Origin: Schaalia odontolytica
GTDB lineage: Bacteria > Actinomycetota > Actinomycetes > Actinomycetales > Actinomycetaceae
Reading direction: 5' to 3'
Assembly (NCBI RefSeq): GCF_009730335.1
Contig: NZ_CP046315.1
Location: 2,294,001 to 2,358,000, forward strand
DNA: 64,000 nucleotides
Part shown: in pieces, positions 1-7,528 of the stretch
Layout: every line of letters starts with the position of its first letter
How positions within the stretch are numbered: position 1 is the stretch's first letter
Program-made: the position numbers and the translations under genes
Notes under the pieces: generated by a model
Seen by the model: only the letters and a program-made list of their open reading frames with translations
The model's database searches: none
What the model was told of the DNA's origin: nothing

Positions 1-339
1 GGATGTGAGTCTCCCGGCGAGGCCCTGGTCCTCCTCGCGTTGCTGCGCGCGGGGATCGAAGGAATGACGACTCAAGAAGAGGTCCAGGTTGCCGACCACA
101 CGTACTTCATCGATATTGCACTGCCCAACCTGAAGATCGCTATCGAATTCGACGGGCGCATCAAATACGGGGATACGGTTGATGAAGTCCACGACAGCAT
201 TGAGGCCGAGCAGCGTCGACAAAGAGACCTCGAACGCGCCGGGTGGACAGTCATTCGTGTCCGTTGGTCGGATCTGCGCGTCATCGACGAGGTCGTCGCC
301 CAGGTACTGGTCGCCATCCGCGCAAAGAAGGGAAACTGA
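1..339 (+). CDS. DUF559-type nuclease-fold protein, 3' end only
   Basis: The frame is open from base 1, so this is the C-terminal part of a gene that starts outside the window. It contains the pattern typical of DUF559 / Vsr-like C-terminal domains of actinobacterial proteins: a hydrophobic strand ending in EFDG, then a KY motif, a Lys/Arg-rich helix (EQRRQRDLERAGW) and an R-x-x-W-x-D-L strand. In this fold the EFDG acidic residues belong to a restriction-endonuclease-like core; full-length relatives often carry an N-terminal AbiEi-like or helix-turn-helix region, which cannot be checked here. The last 25 bases of the coding region recur at 1241-1265, beyond a repeat array. No specific function is claimed. 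Confidence 0.7.
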   Translation, partial: GCESPGEALVLLALLRAGIEGMTTQEEVQVADHTYFIDIALPNLKIAIEFDGRIKYGDTVDEVHDSIEAEQRRQRDLERAGWTVIRVRWSDLRVIDEVVAQVLVAIRAKKGN

Positions 340-450
340 AGAAGACGACGATCTGATTGGCGCATGACTCATGCCATCTTTGAATTCCCAGACAGCATAT
401 TGCTGTGCGCTGGAAACACTTTGAGATGGTTCGAGCAATACAGCCCAGCA

Positions 451-1180
451 TGAAACCCACAGCACCAATGCGCGGCGGCTGGCACTCGCGCTTGAAACCC
501 ACAGCACCACTGCGCGGCTCCAACCACCCAAAACAGGCCCATTCACACCCGCAAAGGCGACGCCGGTTTCACCACCCCCACCGACCAAACCCGCAAAGGC
601 GACACCGGTTTCACCAACGGCCGCCAAACACAACCGATCTCACCACCACAAGGCGCCACACAGCCCGACGTGAAACCCACAGCACCACTGCGCGGCGGCT
701 GGCACTCGCGCTTGAAACCCACAGCACCACTGCACGGCGGCCGACACTCGCGCTTGAAACCCGTGACACCACTGCGCGGCTCCAACCACCCAAAACAGGC
801 CCATTCACACCCGCAAAGGCGACGCCGGTTTCACGCGCCGCGCCAACCACACCCGCAAAGGCAACACCGGTTTCACCAACGGCCGCCAAACACAACCGAT
901 CTCACCACCACAAGGCGCCACACAGCCCGACGTGAAACCCACAGCACCACTGCGCGGCGGCTGGCACTCGCGCTTGAAACCCACAGCACCACTGCACGGC
1001 GGCCGACACTCGCACTTGAAACCCGTGACACCAATGCACGGCGGCTGGCACTCGCGCTTGAAACCCGTGACACCACTGCGCGGCTCCAACCACCCAAAAC
1101 AGGCCCATTCACACCCGCAAAGGCGACGCCGGTTTCACGCGCCGCGCCAACCACACCCGCAAAGGCGACGCCGGTTTCAC
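451..1180. repeat. 42-bp repeat array in two orientations
   Basis: Nine forward units start with TGAAACC at 451, 493, 671, 713, 755, 933, 975, 1017 and 1059; neighbours within a block are exactly 42 bp apart. Six inverted units carry GGTTTCA at 565, 607, 827, 869, 1131 and 1173, again in pairs 42 bp apart. Three blocks hold 2, 3 and 4 forward units, each followed by 2 inverted units, and the last forward unit to first inverted unit distance is always 72 bp. The spacer between blocks (about 614-670 and 876-932) is also conserved. Because 42 is a multiple of three, several frames stay open on both strands as 14-residue repeats; these look like a side effect rather than genes. Confidence 0.9.
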
Positions 1181-1240
1181 AAGCGAGCCAACCTCACTGT
1201 CACCTCGAACTACGCCCGGCACAAAACCGTCTTTCTTTCA

Positions 1241-1279
1241 CAGGTTCTGGTCGCCATCCGCGCGAAGGTAGGACGTTAG
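1241..1279 (+). pseudogene. duplicated 3' end of the DUF559-type gene
   Basis: Bases 1241-1263 match 301-323 at all but one position and keep the frame to a TAG stop. They encode QVLVAIRAK, as at the end of the gene finishing at 339. No other part of the gene is visible, so this is a remnant left by duplication or by expansion of the repeat array inside a once continuous region. Confidence 0.7.
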
Positions 1280-1280
1280 C

Positions 1281-1547
1281 GACCAAGTAAAGATGTTTCA
1301 CGCGCGTTTCACGGCACCAACCAGATACCGACACCGGTGCCGCGACAGACCTTGCAGAGACAGCCCCACTTTGAAAACGCCTTCCACCGTCTTCTCGCGC
1401 GCCAGGCAATGCAACCGTGCCACGCCCTTGCGCTCCACGAGCTACACGGAGGCGCCCTCACACTAGCCAGCACTTCCAGGCACGGACACCGCAAAACCAC
1501 TGCGCTCACGACCGCAGCGTTCGCGTTGGGGGCGCACGCAGGGAAGA
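1281..1547. other. non-coding stretch before the TrkA-type gene
   Basis: No convincing gene is seen. Two further GTTTCAC fragments lie near 1294-1312 and look like degenerate ends of the repeat array. The promoter of the downstream gene should lie here, but no clear hexamer pair was found. Confidence 0.4.
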
Positions 1548-2234
1548 ATGGGGGGCATGGCAGATGAACGCGAGTCAAAGGAACTCCAGTCGGGAACGCT
1601 CGTCATTGGGCTGGGCCGTTTCGGGTCCGCCGTCGCAGTGACGCAGGACCAGCTGGGCTACGAGATCCTGGCCGTCGAAAAGAACCCCGCACGCGTGCAG
1701 GCCTTCGCGGGTCGTTTCCCCCTCGTCGAGGCCGACGCGACCTCCAAGGATGCCCTCGAGCAGCTGGGGGCGCGTGAGTTCCGCAGCGCCGTTGTCGGTG
1801 TGGGTTCCTCGCTGGAGGCGGCGGTGCTCATCACCGCGAACCTGGTCGACATGGGCATTTCCTCTATCTGGGTGAAGGCGACCTCCTCTCAGCACGGTCG
1901 CATTCTTCGCCGCGTAGGTGCCCACCACGTCGTCTACCCCGACCTGGACGCCGGCAAGCGCACGGCGCACCTGGTGGGTGGCCGCATGGTCGACTACATC
2001 GAGATGGAGAAGGACGGCTTCTCCATCATGAAGCTGCGCCCGCCGCAGGAGGTGCGCGGCTTCTCCCTTGAGGAACTCGACCTGCGCGGCCGCTACGGCG
2101 TGAACGTGCTGGCGATCCGCCGTCCCAAGCAGCGCTTCGAGTACGCGGACTCGTCGACGCGCATTAACGCTGACGACGAGATCATCGTGTCGGGCGACTC
2201 GCATCTGCTGGAGTACTTCGCGAACCGCCCCTGA
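1548..2234 (+). CDS. TrkA-family potassium uptake regulator (RCK protein)
   Basis: This cytoplasmic protein of about 228 residues has an N-terminal Rossmann RCK_N domain with the nucleotide motif GLGRFG near residues 21-26 and an acidic residue closing the second strand (AVEKNP). The C-terminal part (about 150-228) looks like an RCK_C domain. Such proteins bind NAD(H) or other nucleotides and gate TrkH/KtrB-type K+ channels on the membrane. The partner channel is not in the window, so it would have to be encoded outside it. Two starts are possible: ATG at 1548 (AGGGA 3 bases upstream) or ATG at 1557. A strong hairpin terminator follows. Family assignment is firm; the exact partner is unknown. 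Confidence 0.85.
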   Translation: MGGMADERESKELQSGTLVIGLGRFGSAVAVTQDQLGYEILAVEKNPARVQAFAGRFPLVEADATSKDALEQLGAREFRSAVVGVGSSLEAAVLITANLVDMGISSIWVKATSSQHGRILRRVGAHHVVYPDLDAGKRTAHLVGGRMVDYIEMEKDGFSIMKLRPPQEVRGFSLEELDLRGRYGVNVLAIRRPKQRFEYADSSTRINADDEIIVSGDSHLLEYFANRP

Positions 2235-2251
2235 GCCCCTTTGCATACGGT

Positions 2252-2287
2252 TGTGGCCCCGCACAGTATTTTCTGTGCGGGGCCACA
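2252..2287. terminator. bidirectional terminator hairpin
   Basis: A perfect 15-bp stem (2252-2266 with 2273-2287) encloses a 6-base loop TATTTT. It lies between convergent genes, so it can end the TrkA-type gene from the left and the type VII substrate operon from the right. Confidence 0.85.
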
Positions 2288-2343
2288 TCCAGTGTCACTG
2301 CCGACCAACAAGCCTCATTGTGGCTCGCTTTCCGACTGAAAAC

Positions 2344-3453
2344 TCAGGGCAGCATCGGCCGCTTGCCGCCGGGGAGAATACCAACCTTCGGTGCCGGAAT
2401 TCTCGGCCAGGGGCTGCTCGGTCCCTTCGGCGCCTTAACCTCGGGAGGCTTCTGCGAACCCCCGTCAGACTTCTTGCCCTTCCAAAGCTCCCAGAGCTTC
2501 TGAACGGTCTCCCCAACCTTCCTTGCACGATCCCAGAAGGAAGACTCTTCCTTCTTCTTCGGGGCCTCGGGGGCAGGCTTCGGAATGTCGGGTTCCGGCG
2601 ACTTGCGCGGGGTCTCGGGAGTCTTCGACGAGGACGACTTGTCCGCGGAGGAGTCGCTGCCGCCGCAGCAGCCGCCGCCTGGATCCACGCAATCCTTGCC
2701 GACCTCACGGATGGAGGACGTCAGGTTCGACATTGCGGTGCCAATCATGTCCACCATCGCCTTGATGGCGTTGAAAGCGTTCTCGACCATCGTGAGGATG
2801 TTCTTGATTTCGGATGCCCACTGAACGGCCCTCGCCGCGATCTCCTTACAGGCATTCGCCAGCGCGAATCCCAACGTCAACGGAGCCTTCCAGGCAGCGT
2901 CCGCGGCAATGCCGACGAGTTCGGAGATCACCGCGCAGATCAGGTCGTGTACCTTCTTGACGAGGGTCGCGACCGTCGCAACAGCGTTTCCGAACTTAGA
3001 CGAGGTGCCTGCGACGCCGCGAGTGGCGTTGACGACCTGGCCCTGACGCATCAGGTAGGCGGACACCGACTCACCCGACATCTCCGCCATGGCGCTCTGA
3101 CCGCTCGACTCCAGCTCGTCCGCGATCGACGACAGCGACTCGGAAACGGACTGCCAGGAGACGCCGATGCCGTTCACCTGAGCGGAGTCACCGGTGAGCT
3201 GGTTCATCCACATGTTCAGTGGGTACACGTACTCAAGGGCAAGGCGAGTGGCAAACGAGACACCTGCCTGAATGGGACTGGTCATCGATCCGACGACGGA
3301 CGTTGCCGCGTCCACCGCGGAACTCGCAGCCTGCAAGGCACTATCCACATTCGGCGACTGAGCCAGGGACACAAGGTCTTCGGCTGCGTTGATGATCGGG
3401 TCGGAGCCTCGAATACCCTGGCTCGGCGTGTAGACGGGCTGCTTCACAGTCAC
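2344..3453 (-). CDS. large helical type VII substrate-like protein
   Basis: The 369-residue product has no signal peptide. Residues about 1-260 are predicted helical and rich in Ala/Ser/Val, with a lone Trp in SWQSVSES that recalls WXG/LXG-type helical hairpins. A Gly/Cys patch (GGGCCGG) follows near residue 260, then a Ser/Pro/Lys-rich, probably disordered C-terminus ending KRPMLP. The GTG start overlaps the TGA stop of the upstream gene (GTGA), with AAGGAG upstream, so the two are translationally coupled. It is the last gene of the YbaB / EspC-like / helical protein operon. By position and build I infer a substrate or substrate partner of the adjacent secretion system; no family is recognised with certainty. 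Confidence 0.6.
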   Translation of the reverse strand: MTVKQPVYTPSQGIRGSDPIINAAEDLVSLAQSPNVDSALQAASSAVDAATSVVGSMTSPIQAGVSFATRLALEYVYPLNMWMNQLTGDSAQVNGIGVSWQSVSESLSSIADELESSGQSAMAEMSGESVSAYLMRQGQVVNATRGVAGTSSKFGNAVATVATLVKKVHDLICAVISELVGIAADAAWKAPLTLGFALANACKEIAARAVQWASEIKNILTMVENAFNAIKAMVDMIGTAMSNLTSSIREVGKDCVDPGGGCCGGSDSSADKSSSSKTPETPRKSPEPDIPKPAPEAPKKKEESSFWDRARKVGETVQKLWELWKGKKSDGGSQKPPEVKAPKGPSSPWPRIPAPKVGILPGGKRPMLP

Positions 3454-4538
3454 TTCTTAACTCCTTCGAAGATAAAGCGGCGCAGGGAGCGTTCCTCGTC
3501 CTGACGCTGGCGGTTCAGGAACGTGTCGATGTCCTGATCGCCGTGCTGGTCCTGCTTCTCGAAGAGGGACTTCACGTCATCCGGCTTCGAATCCGGATGT
3601 GCCTTCGCGAACTCTTCGATGCGCGTGTTCTGAGCCTTCTGCTGCTCCTCGACGAAGGTGCGGTAGCTGGCCTGCTGGTCAGTGCGCTGCTTGGACATGA
3701 AGGTGTCGAACTCGCGGCTGGTCGCCGTCGGGTTGTCCTTGACCCACTCGCGAATCTGCGCCTCTTCATCCGTGCGCTGCTTCGCCAGGAAGTCGGTCAT
3801 CGCGTCCTGCTGTTCCTGCTGGTTCTGCTCGATGAGCGACTTGACCTCGGAGATATCCTCGCCCGGGTGGGCCTCGGCGTAACGCTCGAGCGCCTTCGCT
3901 TGGTCCTCCTTCTGACGCTCGTAGAACGTCTTCAGGTCATCATTTTCTTCCTCGCGCTGCTTCTCGAGGAAGGCGCGCAGTTCGTCGTCGGTGACAGAGA
4001 TCTTGTCGTTGCCGCTCAGAAGGGAGGCGAGATCGTCTTCCTTCTTCTCGTCTTTGTCCTTGTCGTCGTCGAGCGAGCCATCGCCGCCGGGAGGGGTCGG
4101 GAGCGCCGCGCCGCCGGTAGCCCCGCCGCCACCGCCGGTAGCCCCGCCGCCACCGCCGAAGCCTCCGCCGCCACCGCCACCGCCGCCGGGGCCGGTACCG
4201 GTACCAGTAACGGGTTCCTGCAAGTCGTCCAGAATCTCCTTGGTGTCCTTTACGCGTCCATCCTCAACCGTTGCCATCTCAGCCGCCGTTTGACGCAGGC
4301 ACGCAGCGAGACGGTGCTCAGCCTCGGAGATGTCCTTCATCATCGCGGAGAGGTTCTTGATGCCGAAATGCGCAACGATCGCATACGGAGCGAACATAAG
4401 GCCGAATGCGTTCTGCGAGACCTGGTTCTGTGTGCCGGCAGCAATGTTCTGCGCGCTCTCGATCGTGGTTGCACACGCGTCAACCTCGGTCGCATGCGAC
4501 TGAAGTTGGGCGGTGTTAATCGCGAGATCGTAACCCAT
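3450..4538 (-). CDS. EspC-like N-terminus with Gly linker and coiled-coil repeats
   Basis: This 362-residue protein has three parts. Residues 1-95 look like the EspC / DUF2580 family of type VII substrates (INTAQLQSHATEVDA; AFGLMFAPYAIVA). Residues about 112-150 are Gly-rich. Residues about 175-355 form a highly charged coiled coil made of recurring units such as FLEKQREEE, FLAKQRTDE, FMSKQRTDQ and FLNRQRQDE, separated by segments like YAEAHPGED and FAKAHPDSK. It is translated between a YbaB-type gene (5-base gap) and a helical protein (GTGA overlap). In mycobacteria EspC-type proteins are secreted and can assemble into filaments; whether that holds here is inference. The coiled-coil extension is not part of the EspC family as I know it. 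Confidence 0.6.
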   Translation of the reverse strand: MGYDLAINTAQLQSHATEVDACATTIESAQNIAAGTQNQVSQNAFGLMFAPYAIVAHFGIKNLSAMMKDISEAEHRLAACLRQTAAEMATVEDGRVKDTKEILDDLQEPVTGTGTGPGGGGGGGGGFGGGGGATGGGGGATGGAALPTPPGGDGSLDDDKDKDEKKEDDLASLLSGNDKISVTDDELRAFLEKQREEENDDLKTFYERQKEDQAKALERYAEAHPGEDISEVKSLIEQNQQEQQDAMTDFLAKQRTDEEAQIREWVKDNPTATSREFDTFMSKQRTDQQASYRTFVEEQQKAQNTRIEEFAKAHPDSKPDDVKSLFEKQDQHGDQDIDTFLNRQRQDEERSLRRFIFEGVKK

Positions 4539-4543
4539 CGCAA

Positions 4544-4930
4544 TCAGCGCCCAAGCTGCTCGAGGCGCGAGCTAATCTGATCGACAAACTCGCCCATCGC
4601 CGAGTCCCCGCCGCCGAACTGGCGGTGGCCCTGCTCGCGCAGGAAGCGGCTCATGTTCTTACCGGCGTCGGAGTAGGCCTCCATGATGGCTTCCTCGAGG
4701 TCCGAGGTGCTGCCTTCGAGGGCCTCGTCGTCGATCGACACGCGGGTCATGGTCCCCTCCTGGTTGACCTCGACCTCGACCTCGCGGCGGGAGTCGAAAC
4801 CCGTGACGCGAGCGGACTCGAGTGTGGCCACGAACTCGTTCATAGCCGCGGCCTTGCGTTCGGCCTCGGCGATCTGAGCGTTAAGCATCTCTTCAAATTC
4901 TTCGGGCGTACGCCCCATCACATCTACCAT
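4544..4930 (-). CDS. YbaB/EbfC-family protein of the type VII locus
   Basis: The 128-residue product has a long N-terminal helix (EEFEEMLNAQIAEAERK), a central beta part (REVEVEVNQEGTMTRVSIDD) and a C-terminal helix, which is the YbaB/EbfC layout. Family members are small dimeric nucleoid-associated or adaptor proteins; in ESX-1, EspL belongs to this family and sits next to secreted Esp proteins. Here it leads an operon with an EspC-like protein, so a chaperone or regulator role for that substrate pair is inferred. The ATG at 4930 lies 6 bases after TAGGAT, so the transcript may be leaderless; alternatively AGGA serves as a ribosome site. Confidence 0.75.
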   Translation of the reverse strand: MVDVMGRTPEEFEEMLNAQIAEAERKAAAMNEFVATLESARVTGFDSRREVEVEVNQEGTMTRVSIDDEALEGSTSDLEEAIMEAYSDAGKNMSRFLREQGHRQFGGGDSAMGEFVDQISSRLEQLGR

Positions 4931-4936
4931 ACGGTT

Positions 4937-4967
4937 ATCCTAACTGACTTGTTTGATCTACGTACAA
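4937..4967 (-). promoter_or_regulatory. possible promoter of the YbaB operon
   Basis: On the minus strand TTGTAC (4967-4962) and TAGGAT (4942-4937) are 19 bases apart. TAGGAT is followed by six bases and then ATG, the spacing of a leaderless start. The 131-base gap to the upstream mycosin gene supports a separate transcription unit. Confidence 0.4.
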
Positions 4968-5061
4968 CACTTCACGGGACGAGACGCCCCGCTGCCCCGC
5001 AGCCCCGCGCATGTCGGCACGGCGTTCAACATTCGCGAGGGCGTCACCCATCACCACGTGC

Positions 5062-6279
5062 TCACCTCGAGTAGTGGTAGAGCGGGCTCGTCCCCAGGTG
5101 GACCTCGTACCCGTGCCCTTCACTCAGAGCGCTTTCCTCGTCGACGCCGCGGTACACGTACCAGCCATCGTTCACGACCTCGCGCGGATTCGCCAACCCG
5201 TAGTAGTAGTCGTAGAGGTCATCCTCATGGAAGGCAAAGCGGCTGCCCTTCTCCAGGAGCGGATTCTCCTCCGGGTACTGCGACGGATCGTCGGCCAGCA
5301 AAGCTGCCGGGTTGATCTCACCGTAGCCGGTGCGCTCATTCCACTGCCCGTTCGTCCCCCACGCCGTGGCCAGCACGGCCTGGAGAACCTGGTTCACGCT
5401 CACCTCACCACCGGCAAAACGCTGCCACGCGAGGGCCAGGAAACCCGCAACCATGGGCGCCGCAAAAGAGGTGCCCCTCACCTCCTTGAGCTGATTGTCT
5501 AGCGTCGACCTACCAACAACGACCCCCACGGCGGAAAGAGTAACCCCCTCCCCGTAGTTAGAATAGTCCGCGAAGTTACCGTCCTTATCAAGGGCAGAGA
5601 CGCCGATGACGCCTCCCCACATGCCCAGCCAATTATCGGGATCGTGAGCTCGATCATTACCGACGGCAGCAACGATCGGTACACCCGAGAGAGCCGCCCG
5701 AGAAATCGCCCAGCGCATCTCCTGACTCTGAGGTTTCTTGTATGTAGAGGAGATCGCGATAATGTCAGCGCCGTCGTTGATCGCCTGCTCGATGAGATAG
5801 TCCAACTTGGCTCGCCCTGCCGGATGCGCCGTTCCCAGAGAACAGTCATTGCTACTCTTCTGTGAATCCAGGATCGACACATAGTTGTAGATGGTCGCCT
5901 TCGGCGCGATACCGAAGTCCGGGGCGACCAAGAGCTGCGCGATATACGTCGCGTGTTCGTCGCTTTCGGCGTCCACGGGCGCGTCACACGGACTCTTTTC
6001 GACGATGTCCGCGCCCTGTAGCTCGGGAATGGACGTGTCGATGCGCCCGTCGATAACCGCGATCGTCACCCCCTCGCCCGTATACCCCTGGGCGTGCAGC
6101 GCCTCCAGGTTGTAGCGCGAATAGTACGCCTCATCCGAGACTCTCACCTTGCGATCCACCGCCCCCGCAGGGGCAGCGGGAGCGACAGGCGAGAGCACGG
6201 CCGTCAGGGCCAGGGCGCAGGCCGAGGCCAGAACGGAGAGGGCGCGCAGGCCTCGGGACCGACCGATCGATCGCACCAT
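5062..6279 (-). CDS. secreted mycosin-like subtilisin protease
   Basis: This S8 serine protease of 405 residues has a signal peptide (residues 1-40, ending near PAGA) and no C-terminal membrane segment. The triad is complete: Asp77 in VIDGRID, His109 in DEHATY, Ser271 in GTSFAAP, with oxyanion Asn208. The Asp motif is DG rather than DTG/DSG, and the His motif lacks the usual HG. Cysteines near 98 and 146 match a pair in three paralogues in this window. The protein ends with the shared tail HLGTSPLYH. I chose the ATG at 6279 (AAAGGA 9 bases upstream) over a GTG at 6321. It is the last gene of eccD-eccB-mycP-mycosin-mycosin. Mycosins cleave or stabilise type VII components outside the membrane; its substrate is unknown. 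Confidence 0.88.
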   Translation of the reverse strand: MVRSIGRSRGLRALSVLASACALALTAVLSPVAPAAPAGAVDRKVRVSDEAYYSRYNLEALHAQGYTGEGVTIAVIDGRIDTSIPELQGADIVEKSPCDAPVDAESDEHATYIAQLLVAPDFGIAPKATIYNYVSILDSQKSSNDCSLGTAHPAGRAKLDYLIEQAINDGADIIAISSTYKKPQSQEMRWAISRAALSGVPIVAAVGNDRAHDPDNWLGMWGGVIGVSALDKDGNFADYSNYGEGVTLSAVGVVVGRSTLDNQLKEVRGTSFAAPMVAGFLALAWQRFAGGEVSVNQVLQAVLATAWGTNGQWNERTGYGEINPAALLADDPSQYPEENPLLEKGSRFAFHEDDLYDYYYGLANPREVVNDGWYVYRGVDEESALSEGHGYEVHLGTSPLYHYSR

Positions 6280-6340
6280 TCTGTCTGTTCCTTTCGTTCG
6301 GGCACTCGTGCACTCAGGCACTCGGGTAAGCTGAGGCCTG

Positions 6341-7528
6341 TCACTGACTGTGGTACCGGGGGCTGGTGCCGATGTGGGTCGGGTAGCCGTGCTCGCGGCT
6401 GAGTGCAGCCTCTTCGTTCACGCCGCGGTAGACGTAGACATCATCATTACGAATCAAAATGGGGTTGACGACGCCGTCCGCATAGTCGGCAACGTCATCC
6501 CATGAGGGCAGCGAGTCGTAGACCTGCGGAACGCACGGATTCTCGTCCGCATACTGCGACGGGTCTGACCGGAGGAACGCGACCGGGTCGGCGGGGCCGT
6601 AGCCGGTGAGCTTATTCCAGCCGCTGCCGCTTCTGCCCGTTGCGGCCAGTGCCTGCAGAATCTGATCTGCGCTGACGTCCTTGTCGAAGTGCTGCCAGCC
6701 GAGCGCCAAGAAGCCGGCGATAATCGGGGTCGCAAAGGACGTTCCTTCCGCTTCCTCAACACGACCAGTCGACGTGTCACGCGTCAGGACTGTTCCCAGG
6801 GCGGTCGTCAGCAACCCATTGCCCCAGTTCGTGTACTCCGTCAGAGTGTTGTAACGCGTCGTCGCTCCGATGCCGCAGATTCCCCTCCACAGGGCGAGCG
6901 AATCGCCGGGGTCCTCGGTGGTCTCGTTGCCCATCGCGGCCACGACGATGACGCCCTCGGCAAGCGCCCGGGCCATAGCCCACCGAAGGTCGATGGAATC
7001 GGTCGGGAAGCTACTGGAGATCGTGATGATGTCGGCGCCGTCGTTGATCGCCTGCTCAATAAGGAGCGGCGTGTCATTCTCTGCTTCACCCGTCCAGCCG
7101 GAGAGCGTGCAGTTCGACTTATCGCCGTACAGGGGGATCGTGTAGGTGTAGAGCGTCGCGTCGGGCGCCACACCAAACTCGGGCGAGACCAGGATCTGCG
7201 CGACAGTGGTGCCGTGTGCCGCATTCTCGGGCGCCGACTCCTTGACGCAGGGCGTCCGATCCTGAATGTTCGCACCCTTGAGTTCGGGGATGTTCGGGTT
7301 CACGGCACCGTCCAGGACCGCGATGGTCACGCCCTTGCCTGTGATTCCCTGATCGTGAATGGACTTGAGCTTGTAGTACTTGTAGTAGTCCTGCTTGTCA
7401 GCGGTCACCGGCGGGTCGGCGGCGTAAGCCGGCGCAACGGGGGCAAGGCTCGCTCCGAGGCTGAGCGCGAGGGTTCCGGCAAGAACTCCCACGCTCCTAC
7501 CCCAGCGTCGCGTTGTCCGAGTTGTCAT
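6341..7528 (-). CDS. secreted mycosin-like subtilisin protease
   Basis: The 395-residue S8 protease has a signal peptide (about 1-37, ending AYA-AD) and lacks a membrane anchor. The triad is Asp73 (VLDGAVN), His105 (AHGTTVA) and Ser264 (GTSFATP), with Asn201 (MGNET). Like its neighbour it has DG at the catalytic Asp, a Cys pair (about 94 and 140), an N-terminal YYKYYKL segment, and the C-terminal features DPSQY, YVYRGVNEE and HIGTSPRYH. Its ATG overlaps the stop of mycP (ATGA), so both are translated together. By alignment of visible motifs it is closest to the other tail-bearing mycosins rather than to mycP, which suggests local duplication. Confidence 0.9.
   Translation of the reverse strand: MTTRTTRRWGRSVGVLAGTLALSLGASLAPVAPAYAADPPVTADKQDYYKYYKLKSIHDQGITGKGVTIAVLDGAVNPNIPELKGANIQDRTPCVKESAPENAAHGTTVAQILVSPEFGVAPDATLYTYTIPLYGDKSNCTLSGWTGEAENDTPLLIEQAINDGADIITISSSFPTDSIDLRWAMARALAEGVIVVAAMGNETTEDPGDSLALWRGICGIGATTRYNTLTEYTNWGNGLLTTALGTVLTRDTSTGRVEEAEGTSFATPIIAGFLALGWQHFDKDVSADQILQALAATGRSGSGWNKLTGYGPADPVAFLRSDPSQYADENPCVPQVYDSLPSWDDVADYADGVVNPILIRNDDVYVYRGVNEEAALSREHGYPTHIGTSPRYHSQ

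Noticed and set aside
451-1180. Possible CRISPR array
   Set aside because: The repeated part is nearly the whole 42-bp unit, no unique spacers exist, units occur in both orientations and no cas gene is present.
405-1290. Several overlapping open frames with 14-residue repeats on both strands
   Set aside because: They arise because a 42-bp repeat keeps any stop-free frame open; there is no ribosome site and no consistent frame or strand.
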